Shown here piece after piece: positions 16,455 to 22,984 of a stretch of 64,000 nucleotides of DNA. The notes beneath the pieces were generated by a model. It did no database searches. It had not been told where the DNA came from and saw only the letters and a program-made list of their open reading frames with translations. The translations under genes were made by a program, and so were the position numbers. The stretch spans positions 39,666 to 103,665 of the forward strand of contig NCHQ01000028.1 of assembly GCA_002281855.1 (NCBI GenBank). Direction: 5' to 3'. The stretch's first letter is position 1, and each line of letters begins with the position of its first letter. Source of the DNA: Rhodospirillales bacterium 24-66-33 (GTDB lineage: Bacteria > Pseudomonadota > Alphaproteobacteria > Reyranellales > Reyranellaceae).

Positions 16455-16479
16455 GGCGTGCGCATTTGGGTTTGTAGGA

Positions 16480-16499
16480 GGTGATCATGCATGATCACC
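16480..16499. promoter_or_regulatory. Perfect 20-bp palindrome over the XRE gene start
   Basis: GGTGATCATGCATGATCACC is its own reverse complement. It starts inside the AGGAGG ribosome-binding site (16476-16481) and covers the ATG at 16491. As DNA it suits a dimeric repressor; as RNA it would fold the site and start codon away. Either would give autoregulation. Confidence 0.65.
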
Positions 16500-16745
16500 G
16501 CCCGACAGACACGGGCCGCGCGCGCGTTGCTTGGTTGGACGCAGGAGACGCTCGCTGAAAAGGCCCTGGTATCCCTGACTGCGTTGAAGCGCCTTGAGTC
16601 GGAAAGCGACGTCAAGGTGTACGAAACAACGCGTGATCAGGTACGCCGGACGCTGGAGGGCAACGGCATCGTCTTCCTGTCCTCCGACCAGGGGGAAGGA
16701 GTGATGCTTGTTCGTTCGAAGGTGGATTCCCTCAGCTCTTCCTAG
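16491..16745 (+). CDS. XRE-type helix-turn-helix regulator (QseC-like position)
   Basis: This 84-aa protein begins MITARQTRAARALLGWTQETL, with AEKALVSLTALKRLES completing an XRE helix-turn-helix (about residues 5-40). The short C-terminal part contains VRRTLEGNGIVFLSSDQGEG, a form common in small phage and ICE regulators. It lies directly before a DUF2285 gene and an FseA-like gene. In ICEMlSymR7A the XRE-type QseC controls the antiactivator QseM, so this is a candidate for that job; synteny, not sequence identity, supports it. Both a dyad and a palindrome lie at its start. Confidence 0.8.
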   Translation: MITARQTRAARALLGWTQETLAEKALVSLTALKRLESESDVKVYETTRDQVRRTLEGNGIVFLSSDQGEGVMLVRSKVDSLSSS

Positions 16746-16877
16746 CCTCTCGCACGGACCAGCGTGGCGATGCTCCGCGCATCACGCGATATCTTGCCGA
16801 ACCTTTCACTGCACGCCAAACCCGATATGGTTAACAATGGATGCGGAAGCAGTTATGATTAGCTGCGGGGGATCGGC
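16746..16877 (+). promoter_or_regulatory. Likely promoter region of the DUF2285 (QseM-like) gene
   Basis: TTGCCG near 16794 and a TATGGT-type hexamer about 17-18 nt downstream are compatible with a sigma-70 promoter, followed by GGGGGAT as ribosome-binding site before the GTG at 16878. Boundaries are guesses. Confidence 0.35.
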
Positions 16878-17141
16878 GTGACACAAGAAGCGTTCCTGGA
16901 CCATCCACCGGAGAGCCCAGCGCTCACAAGCTACGATCGCGCGCATATGAAACTCTATCTGCGCCTGCTCGACGCGGATGCCGACGGTGCGGATTGGCGT
17001 GAGGCCGTGCCTGTCCTCTTCGGCATCGACCCTGACCGGGAGCCGGAGCGCGCCCGTCTCATCCACAACACCCATCTCGCCCGCGCCCGCTGGATGACCG
17101 AGCGCGGCTATCGTCAGCTCGTTCAAGAAGGCCGTCACTGA
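16878..17141 (+). CDS. DUF2285 domain protein, QseM-like antiactivator candidate
   Basis: This 87-aa protein starts at GTG 16878. YDRAHMKLYLRLLDADADGADW, DPDREPERARLIHNTHLAR and ARWMTERGYRQLV are the DUF2285 pattern. In ICEMlSymR7A the stand-alone DUF2285 protein QseM binds and blocks the activator FseA, holding ICE transfer in check. Here the gene sits between an XRE regulator and an FseA-like gene, the same trio. It is closed by a 13-bp hairpin terminator, so it is its own short unit. Confidence 0.83.
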   Translation: MTQEAFLDHPPESPALTSYDRAHMKLYLRLLDADADGADWREAVPVLFGIDPDREPERARLIHNTHLARARWMTERGYRQLVQEGRH

Positions 17142-17142
17142 T

Positions 17143-17171
17143 CCGGGCGATGCCGCCGCGGCATCGCCCGG
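17143..17171 (+). terminator. Hairpin terminator after the DUF2285 gene
   Basis: CCGGGCGATGCCG and CGGCATCGCCCGG form a perfect 13-bp stem around CCG, starting 1 nt past the stop codon. There is no T-run, but the length and position fit a transcription block that separates it from the FseA-like gene. Confidence 0.65.
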
Positions 17172-17259
17172 TGCCGTCTGAGGGACTTCACGGAGCGCAC
17201 TCAACCGGCAATCGTATCCAGCCAAGCATGCGCGCGACATGCGAGCCTGGAGGATAGCG

Positions 17260-18031
17260 ATGAATCTGGATACATCCCGATGGAGGTCGTCACCGACATA
17301 CGACTTTGTGGACGATCTCGTCGCCCCAGATCTCGCCTGGGAATGGTTGCGGCGCAACGCCGACTATCAGCGCGACTACGCTGAAGTCGGACGCCTCGAC
17401 ACGGACCGTCAGCGCCTGACGAAGATGGTGCGGATGCGCTGGGGGTTGCAATTTCCTTGTGAGCCCAACTTTCAGCGCCAACGAAACGACGGTGTTCTGG
17501 GCGCCGGAAGCCGATCCGGGCACAGTCATGCTCACCGCGATCCCGCCATTGCCGGGTATGCAAGGCGCTGCACCAACTGATCTGGATCTCGCGAGCGCGC
17601 GCCTCAGCGAAGATGGGCTGAGTATGATCCATGGTGAAGGCGCCGCGGCGATCCCCGTTCTCCTGATCGGCGGCGCTCGGCCCGATCAGCCGCTCGCGGC
17701 CCTTGTTCCGCTCGACGCCGACGGCCTCGATCGCATCGACGCCGTTACGCGGCTTTGGCGCGTGCTGCACAGCCGCCCTTTCCTCCCCGATACACGCCTG
17801 ACAGCCCAACAGCGCCGAAGGCTGCGTCACATGCTGCAAGCCGTCGATGGCAGTACAAACGGGGCGAGCTACCGCGAGATCGCCAACATCATCTTCGGCG
17901 CATCGCGCATAGCCGCTGATCCCTGGAAGACCTCGGCCCTGCGCGACAGCACCATCGACCTCGTCAAGGACGGCCTCGCCATGATCGCCGGTGGCTACCG
18001 CAAACTTCTGCGCCATCGCCGCAAGTCCTGA
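17260..18031 (+). CDS. fseA: FseA-like excision activator made by +1 frameshift (DUF6499 + DUF2285)
   Basis: Two overlapping frames make one protein family. Frame 0 starts at ATG 17260 (GGAGG upstream) and encodes the DUF6499-type domain: TSRWRSSPTYDFVDDL, LAWEWLRRNADYQRDYAE and MRWGLQFP; it ends at 17580. The +1 frame, open from 17420 to 18031, encodes the DUF2285-type part (VFWAPEADPGTVMLTAI ... IFGASRIAADPW). A +1 shift gives about 256 aa with both domains in the usual order. In ICEMlSymR7A the genes msi172 and msi171 are fused in this way to make FseA, which activates rdfS and excision. Here rdfS-like is the next gene. The exact slip site is inferred. Confidence 0.82.
17447..17463 (+). 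other. Probable +1 ribosomal frameshift window
   Basis: Frame 0 reads CAA TTT CCT TGT GAG. The +1 frame continues as GTG AGC CCA and onward into the DUF2285 part. The conserved WGL(R/Q)FP block of FseA-type proteins ends exactly here, and CCT can re-pair as CTT after a one-base slip. The permissible window is 17420 to 17580; the TTTCCTTGT position is my best estimate. Confidence 0.5.
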
Positions 18032-18171
18032 CACGGATCGCGCCTCGACCAGGGGGTGCGAATTTAGCTGACCCTTCTTCGCCATCCCCCCGCGCGGCGC
18101 TTCTTCGCCACCGTGACCTTCGTCCGCCGCTGATCGCCAGCGGCCTCAACGAACCCCACGGAGGCCCGATC
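18032..18171 (+). promoter_or_regulatory. rdfS-like promoter and hairpin leader
   Basis: Direct repeats CTTCTTCGCCA occur at 18074 and 18100. GCCGCT/AGCGGC with flanking TTCGT/ACGAA forms a hairpin of about 36 nt that ends some 20 nt before the start. In ICEMlSymR7A this promoter is the FseA target, so the repeats are candidate activator sites. Confidence 0.4.
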
Positions 18172-18453
18172 ATGTCCGCCAATCTCACCGGATTGCCGCC
18201 ACGCTACCTGCGTACTCCCGAAGCCGCCCGTTTCCTGGGCCTGTCCGGCCGCACCCTGGAGAAGCATCGGACCTATGGGACCGGCCCCGGCTATCGCAAG
18301 CTCGGAGGGCGCGTCGTCTACGCGATCGACGACCTGCAGGCCTGGGCCGACCGGGGCGCCGTCACCTCTACCTCCGATCCTCGCGGCAATGTCCTCCCCG
18401 CCAAACGCCACGGCACCGTGCCGCCCGCGTTTGCCGGCCGGCACGCCCGCTGA
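18172..18453 (+). CDS. rdfS: RdfS-like excisionase (AlpA/MerR-type helix-turn-helix)
   Basis: This 93-aa product has one winged helix-turn-helix: YLRTPEAARFLGLSGRTLEKHRTYG, then GYRKLGGRVVYAIDDLQAWAD, the layout of AlpA-type and excisionase proteins. The C-terminus is basic. It lies after the FseA-like gene and heads the repA-parA-traF set, the same order as rdfS in ICEMlSymR7A, where RdfS directs the integrase to excise the element. GGAGG lies upstream of the ATG. The integrase it would serve is 31 kb away at 49.1-50.4 kb. A second AlpA-like protein beside the integrase is an alternative excisionase. Confidence 0.75.
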   Translation: MSANLTGLPPRYLRTPEAARFLGLSGRTLEKHRTYGTGPGYRKLGGRVVYAIDDLQAWADRGAVTSTSDPRGNVLPAKRHGTVPPAFAGRHAR

Positions 18454-18473
18454 CCGTCGCGGCGGTTCCCTCA

Positions 18474-19634
18474 ATGCCGGTGCGCCATCGCCCCCTGTCG
18501 GAACGCGGACAGCTTGAACTGTTCCGTGCGCGCGGCGGCGATCTCGCACCCAGAGACGCGCAGGATCTCATGGCCTATCCCTTCTTCAGCCTCTCCAAAT
18601 CCCATCGGACCCAGCCGATCGACTTCGTCGCCGGCGACGTGTCCATCCGCGTCGAGGCCGTGCCCGATCACGGCATGGCGACCATCTGGGACGCCGATAT
18701 CCTGATCTGGGCCGCGAGCCAGCTCGTCGAGGCGCGTGACGCCGGGCTACGCACCTCGCGCCTGATGGCGGCGACACCCTACGAAATCCTCACCTTCATC
18801 GGACGTGGCGTTGGCGCTCGCGACTACCAGCGCCTCAAGGCGGCGCTCGATCGCCTGCAATCGACAACGGTGGCGACGACGATCCGCCAACCCGCCGAGG
18901 GTCGCCGGCACCGCTTCTCTTGGATCAACGAATGGGTCGAGCGCACGGACCCGCGCGGCCGTCCCGCCGGCATCGAACTGATCGTCCCCGACTGGTTCTA
19001 CCAGGCAGTTCTCGACGATGCCCTCGTGCTCACGATCGACCGCGACTACTTTTCGCTGACGGGCGGGCTCGATCGCTGGCTCTATCGGATCGTGCGCAAG
19101 CATGGCGGCCGCCAGCGCGCCGGCTGGCGCTTCGACTTCCGCCACCTCTACCTGAAGTCCGGCAGCCTCTCGCCTTTCAAGCGATTTGCCTTCGAGCTGC
19201 GTGACATCGTCCGCCGCCAGCCGCTGCCCGGATACACCCTGTTCATCGAGGTCGAGATCGGTGGCCGGGTGCTGCTCGCCTTCGAGCCATCGCCCTGTGG
19301 AAAACCTGTGGGCGGCCTCGTGCTATCAGGAACCCGCACTATCGTGCCATCGGGAACCCGAGGCTCGTGCTATCGGGAACCGAAACAAGGGTTAAGCCCT
19401 TCGACAGCAAGCGAAAATCGCGCCCTTAACTTAGAATCTAACACAGAATCTAACTCTTATAGAGCGCGCGGCGTTGTTGAAAACTCCGCCGAAGGTGGCA
19501 GTAACGCCAGAACATCGAGGCTATCGGGCAAACTCAAGCACGCCGCGTCTTTCAGTAAATCCGGCGCCGCGCACCCCGATGCCCCGGTATTTCCCGAACT
19601 GCCCTTCGACCGCAAACCGCGGGGGGCACAATGA
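18474..19634 (+). CDS. repA: Replication initiator protein A (RepA)
   Basis: This 386-aa protein begins MPVRHRPLSERGQLELF; an alternative ATG at 18570 precedes YPFFSLSKSHRTQPIDFVAG. The RPA-type core runs to about residue 270 and includes IWDADILIWAASQLVEARDAG, GLDRWLYRIVRKHGGRQR and LPGYTLFIEVEIGGRVLLAFEP. Such initiators bind repeats at an origin. The last 110 residues are low-complexity, and their codons contain three repeats, a DnaA-box-like word and AT-rich 12-mers, so this part probably encodes an origin rather than a conserved domain. It overlaps parA by ATGA. It suggests that the excised ICE can replicate or raise its copy number. Confidence 0.83.
   Translation: MPVRHRPLSERGQLELFRARGGDLAPRDAQDLMAYPFFSLSKSHRTQPIDFVAGDVSIRVEAVPDHGMATIWDADILIWAASQLVEARDAGLRTSRLMAATPYEILTFIGRGVGARDYQRLKAALDRLQSTTVATTIRQPAEGRRHRFSWINEWVERTDPRGRPAGIELIVPDWFYQAVLDDALVLTIDRDYFSLTGGLDRWLYRIVRKHGGRQRAGWRFDFRHLYLKSGSLSPFKRFAFELRDIVRRQPLPGYTLFIEVEIGGRVLLAFEPSPCGKPVGGLVLSGTRTIVPSGTRGSCYREPKQGLSPSTASENRALNLESNTESNSYRARGVVENSAEGGSNARTSRLSGKLKHAASFSKSGAAHPDAPVFPELPFDRKPRGAQ
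19294..19456 (+). other. Candidate replication origin inside repA
   Basis: In order: CCTGTGGAAAA near 19294 (reverse TTTTCCACAGG, one mismatch from a DnaA box); three iteron-like repeats of TCGTGCTATCRGGAACCCG at 19318, 19342 and 19365, spaced 24 and 23 bp; then an AT-richer stretch with tandem 12-mers AGAATCTAACAC/AGAATCTAACTC at 19433-19456. DnaA box, iterons and AT-rich repeats in a row is the classical iteron-origin layout. Confidence 0.65.
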
Positions 19635-20269
19635 TCGTTGCCCTCCTCAATCAAAAAGGCGGCGTCGGCAAGACGACGCTTGCGCTGCACCTCGCCGGAC
19701 AATGGGCCAGAACGGGAAAGCGCGTCACGCTGATCGATGCCGACCCGCAGGGCTCGGCGCTCGACTGGTCTGAACAGCGGGCGCATGAAGGTCTGCCGCG
19801 GCTGTTCGGCGTCGTCGGCCTGGCGCGTGACACGATGCATCGCGAAGCGCCCGAGTTGGCGCGGGACGCCGATCACGTCGTCATCGATGGGCCGCCCCGC
19901 ATCGCCGGGCTGATGCGCTCGGCGCTGCTCGCCGCCGATCTCGCGCTGATCCCCGTACAACCGTCGCCCTTCGATGGCTGGGCGTCAGCCGAGATGCTGT
20001 CGCTGATCCGGGAGGCGCGGATCTACCGTCCGGAGCTTGCCGCCCGCTTCGTGCTAAATCGCTGCGCCACGCGCACCGTCATCGCCCGCGAAACGGCCGA
20101 GACCCTGGCCGATCACGATCCGCCCGTGCTCGCCACGACCATCGGCCAGCGCGTCGCCTTCGCTGATGCCGCGCGATCGGGCCGCCTCGTCTTTGAGACA
20201 GACGAGGACAGCCCAGCGGCACGCGAGATCGCTGCCTTCGCCACCGAGGTCGGGAGGATCGCGCCATGA
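19631..20269 (+). CDS. parA: ParA-family ATPase
   Basis: This 212-aa protein has the deviant Walker A KGGVGKTTLALHLAG at residues 9-23, DADPQGSALDWS (A'), and DHVVIDGPPRIAGL (Walker B), with no N-terminal DNA-binding extension, so it is a small ParA of the ParF/type Ib kind. It overlaps repA by 4 nt and the next small gene by 4 nt, a tight repA-parA-partner cassette. Role: segregation or positioning of the excised element, or stabilising the circle during transfer. Confidence 0.9.
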   Translation: MIVALLNQKGGVGKTTLALHLAGQWARTGKRVTLIDADPQGSALDWSEQRAHEGLPRLFGVVGLARDTMHREAPELARDADHVVIDGPPRIAGLMRSALLAADLALIPVQPSPFDGWASAEMLSLIREARIYRPELAARFVLNRCATRTVIARETAETLADHDPPVLATTIGQRVAFADAARSGRLVFETDEDSPAAREIAAFATEVGRIAP

Positions 20270-20520
20270 ACGGGCGATCCCCGAAGCGCGGCTTCGCCGC
20301 ACGTCCCGGCACCGCCGAGGGCTGGATCAAGGAATCCGGGACGGCGCCGGGTCGAAGCGATGACGCCTCCGGCTTCACCGCCCGGCTGACGATCGACGTC
20401 ACGCCGGAGTTGCGCGGCCGCATCAAGATCACCGCCTTTGGGCGCGGTCAGACCGTCGCCGACATGCTGCGCGACCTGCTCGCCCGCGAATTTCCCGAGA
20501 GCCAAGGAGACACTCCATGA
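20266..20520 (+). CDS. Small ribbon-helix-helix-like partition partner
   Basis: This 84-aa protein is coupled to parA (ATGA). The first half is basic and flexible. Residues about 38-80, ARLTIDVTPELRGRIKIT then GQTVADMLRDLLAREFP, have a strand-helix-helix pattern like ribbon-helix-helix DNA-binding proteins. Small partners of this kind (ParG, VirC2-like) accompany short ParA proteins and bind the centromere. The family is inferred from pattern and position. Confidence 0.72.
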   Translation: MNGRSPKRGFAARPGTAEGWIKESGTAPGRSDDASGFTARLTIDVTPELRGRIKITAFGRGQTVADMLRDLLAREFPESQGDTP

Positions 20521-21035
20521 CCGGCAACGCGGCCCCCCGCGTGCGCGGCGGCCCGTTGCCGGCCGTCGCCGCACCCTTCACCACATTCGTCGAACTGACG
20601 TGGCTCGAAAAGAAGATCGAGCACTGGATCAGGTTCGGCCGCGAGGTTCACGAACAGATCCTCGACCGCCGCAGGCGCATCGTCGGCTTCGCCCCGAACA
20701 CGACCTTCGCCTTCGTCCGTTGGGCTGCGAACGACTTTGGCACGGTCATCTCGCGCATCGACATCGTGCGCGCGGTTCGAGCTGGCGAGCCGTTTCAGAC
20801 GCTGCCGTTCGTCCGACCTGGCGGTGACATCCTGCTCAAGGTCGAGGGCTGGCCGAAGGTCGAGCGGGTGCTGCAGTTCATCGACGCCATCGAGGCGCTC
20901 GGCATCGATCCGATCGACGCCGCGCCCGATCATTGGCGACACGTCCACAACCGTCTGAGCGCCGGCCATGAGCCGCGCGCCTACACCCGCGAGCGCCACG
21001 ACGCCTGGCTCCAGCGCCGGAGGGTCGCGCCATGA
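20517..21035 (+). CDS. DUF2840 domain protein
   Basis: This 172-aa protein is translationally coupled on both sides (ATGA before, and the traF start overlaps its stop). FTTFVELTWLEKKIEHWIRFG, FAFVRWAANDFGTVISRIDI and VEGWPKVERVLQFIDAIEALGIDP match DUF2840, a conserved gene between parA and traF in alphaproteobacterial ICEs. Soluble, with no signal peptide. Its constant place suggests a DNA-processing or regulatory role in transfer; none is proven. Confidence 0.85.
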   Translation: MTGNAAPRVRGGPLPAVAAPFTTFVELTWLEKKIEHWIRFGREVHEQILDRRRRIVGFAPNTTFAFVRWAANDFGTVISRIDIVRAVRAGEPFQTLPFVRPGGDILLKVEGWPKVERVLQFIDAIEALGIDPIDAAPDHWRHVHNRLSAGHEPRAYTRERHDAWLQRRRVAP

Positions 21036-21577
21036 CCCGCTTCGGCTACGTCATGACGACGTATTTTTGCGTGCTCGCGATCGGTGGACTGTCCTTTGTC
21101 CATGTCGCACCGAAGCTGATCTGGAACGCGTCGGCCAGCACGCCGATCGGCCTCTATGCGATCCATCCGGCCGAGCACCTCGAAGTCACGGACCTGGTCG
21201 CCGTGGACGCGCCCGATCCGCTCGCTGGCTTCCTGGCTGAACGCGGATACCTGCCGCTCGGTGTGCCGCTGATGAAGCGGGTCGTCGGCCTTCCCGGGCA
21301 GGAAGTCTGCCGCACCGGCGGCGCCATCACCGTCGACGGCAACGAGATGGGTACGGCGCTCGAACGCGACCGGCTCGGCCGACCGTTGCCGGTCTGGCGG
21401 GGCTGCCGCCGCATCCTCAGCGGCGAGGTCTTCCTCATGAACTGGGACGTCCGCGACAGCCTCGACGGCCGCTACTTCGGGCCGACTCACACCAGCTCGA
21501 TCATCGGCCGCGCCACCCCGCTCTGGACCGACGAGGACGGGACCGGCCGCTACGAATGGCGCGCTCCGACCCACTGA
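21032..21577 (+). CDS. traF: TraF-type S26 signal peptidase
   Basis: This 181-aa protein has an N-terminal hydrophobic anchor (about residues 7-28), the serine motif SASTPIGLY, and the lysine motif MKRVVGLPGQEVC, followed by the PVWRGCRRILSGEVFLMNWD region typical of TraF. TraF-type peptidases process and cyclise the conjugative pilin (TrbC, encoded at 28340 here) in the inner membrane. It overlaps DUF2840 by 4 nt, tying pilin maturation to the partition/DNA-processing operon. Confidence 0.9.
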   Translation: MTRFGYVMTTYFCVLAIGGLSFVHVAPKLIWNASASTPIGLYAIHPAEHLEVTDLVAVDAPDPLAGFLAERGYLPLGVPLMKRVVGLPGQEVCRTGGAITVDGNEMGTALERDRLGRPLPVWRGCRRILSGEVFLMNWDVRDSLDGRYFGPTHTSSIIGRATPLWTDEDGTGRYEWRAPTH

Positions 21578-21620
21578 TCGCGCCGGATCACATCAACCCC
21601 ACCGCAGAAAGGACCACCAG

Positions 21621-21971
21621 ATGCCACAGATCGGAGAGTTCACCCGCACGAAGTCCGGATATTCCGGCCGCGTCCGCACACTCACCCTCGACGTGCAGCT
21701 CGCCCTCGTTCCGGCCGATCCATCGGATGCCGAGAACGCGCCGGATTACCGCATTCATCTCGGCGACGACGGCGATGGCGCTGAGGTCGGCCCAGAGGTT
21801 GGAGCCGCCTGGAAGCGCACCGGAGAGAAGGCCGGCGAATACGTTTCGCTGCTGTTCGACGATCCCGTCTTCATGCAGCCGATCCACGCCAACCTGTTCC
21901 GATCCGACGCCGACAAAGCATCGTGGTCGCTGCACTGGAATCGTCCGCCCAGGCGCGGCGAGCGGGAGTGA
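21621..21971 (+). CDS. DUF736 domain protein (second copy)
   Basis: This 116-aa protein begins MPQIGEFTRTKSGYSGRVRTL and ends with FMQPIHANLFRSDADKASWS before a PPRRGE tail, a diverged paralogue of the DUF736 protein at 15977. It has AGAAAGGACCACC upstream. It stands between traF and the lytic transglycosylase in the transfer operon. Two copies in one element suggest different duties or regulation. Function unknown. Confidence 0.85.
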   Translation: MPQIGEFTRTKSGYSGRVRTLTLDVQLALVPADPSDAENAPDYRIHLGDDGDGAEVGPEVGAAWKRTGEKAGEYVSLLFDDPVFMQPIHANLFRSDADKASWSLHWNRPPRRGERE

Positions 21972-21975
21972 CGCC

Positions 21976-22740
21976 ATGCCGATCGCTCGCCACCGCTCCG
22001 CCGCCGGCCGTCCCAAGGTCGCCCGCCGTTCCGCCCTCCTTCTCCTTTCCGGCCTTCTTTCGATCACCGCCTTGCCTGCTGCCACGCTCGCGCAGAGTGC
22101 CCCGATCGAACGGGCCGCTACCGCCGACCCCTTCGCGGCGATCATTGCCGAGGCCTCGCAGCGTTTCGGTATTCCGGAGGGCTGGATTCGCGCGGTGATG
22201 GGGGTTGAAAGCCACGGCGACATGCGGGCTTTGTCCCCCGCAGGCGCGATGGGACTGATGCAGATCATGCCGGCGACCTGGGCCGAGCTGCGCATCCGCC
22301 ATCGGCTCGGCGGCGATCCCTATAGCGCACGCGACAACATCTTTGGGGGCACGGCCTATCTGCGCGAGATGCACGACCGCTATGGATCGCCCGGCTTCCT
22401 GGCCGCCTACAATGCTGGGCCCGGGCGTTACGAGGAATATCTCGCTACGGGCCGCGCGCTGCCGGCCGAGACACGCGCCTATGTCGCCGCGCTTGCGCCC
22501 TTTGTCGGCGGTGAAGATCTTTCCGGCGCTATCAGGGTCGCTGTCGCCGACCCGCTTTCGTGGACACGCGCGCCGCTCTTCGTCGGGCAGGCCGAACGCC
22601 CATCGACCGCCGATCCTGAGCAGCCCAATCGTCAATCCGGCGACGATCTGTCTACGGCACATGTTCGCGATGATTCCGCCATCACGCCGCGGTCAAACGG
22701 CCTGTTCGTCGCGCGATCCGTCGAGGAAGGTCCGCGATGA
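21976..22740 (+). CDS. Lytic transglycosylase for conjugation
   Basis: This 254-aa secreted protein has a signal sequence to about residue 37 (LLLLSGLLSITALPAATLAQ). The SLT domain has the catalytic glutamate in GVESHGDMRALSP, then GAMGLMQIMPATWAEL, NIFGGTAYLREMHDRYG and AAYNAGPG. Enzymes of this kind (VirB1-like) locally open peptidoglycan for the Trb channel. The Pro/Ser-rich C-terminus is not conserved. It precedes the candidate oriT and the relaxase. Confidence 0.9.
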   Translation: MPIARHRSAAGRPKVARRSALLLLSGLLSITALPAATLAQSAPIERAATADPFAAIIAEASQRFGIPEGWIRAVMGVESHGDMRALSPAGAMGLMQIMPATWAELRIRHRLGGDPYSARDNIFGGTAYLREMHDRYGSPGFLAAYNAGPGRYEEYLATGRALPAETRAYVAALAPFVGGEDLSGAIRVAVADPLSWTRAPLFVGQAERPSTADPEQPNRQSGDDLSTAHVRDDSAITPRSNGLFVARSVEEGPR

Positions 22741-22984
22741 GGGTATCACCTGTGGTTCGAAGTCCGGCGTGTCATGGCGTGTCATGGAGGGTGCGAAGGT
22801 GGGAGGCTGGAAACACGACCGGGAGATGGCGGGATAAAAGGGCGCGAGGTGCGCCTTGGTTCGGTCGTGTGTTTTCAAGGGTTTACGCGACGATCTCGCG
22901 AGGCGCGCCTGACTGGCGCAGCCTGCGGCTTCCGCGTTTTCACAAGGATTTCAGGGCTTTCGCACGATGTGCGGGTTCCTTGCC
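22741..22984. other. Candidate origin of transfer (oriT)
   Basis: This gap before the relaxase gene is repeat-rich. GGCGTGTCAT occurs twice in tandem (22766-22785). CACGACCG at 22814-22821 pairs with CGGTCGTG at 22862-22869, enclosing a GGCGC/GCGCC stem (22841-22855). CGCGA/TCGCG form another stem (22886-22900). Repeats and nested inverted repeats just upstream of the relaxase are the normal place and form of oriT. The nick site cannot be read. Confidence 0.55.

Noticed and set aside
17239..17259. Start of the FseA-like gene at 17239
   Set aside because: The ATG at 17260 has GGAGG at the right distance and matches the family's N-terminus.
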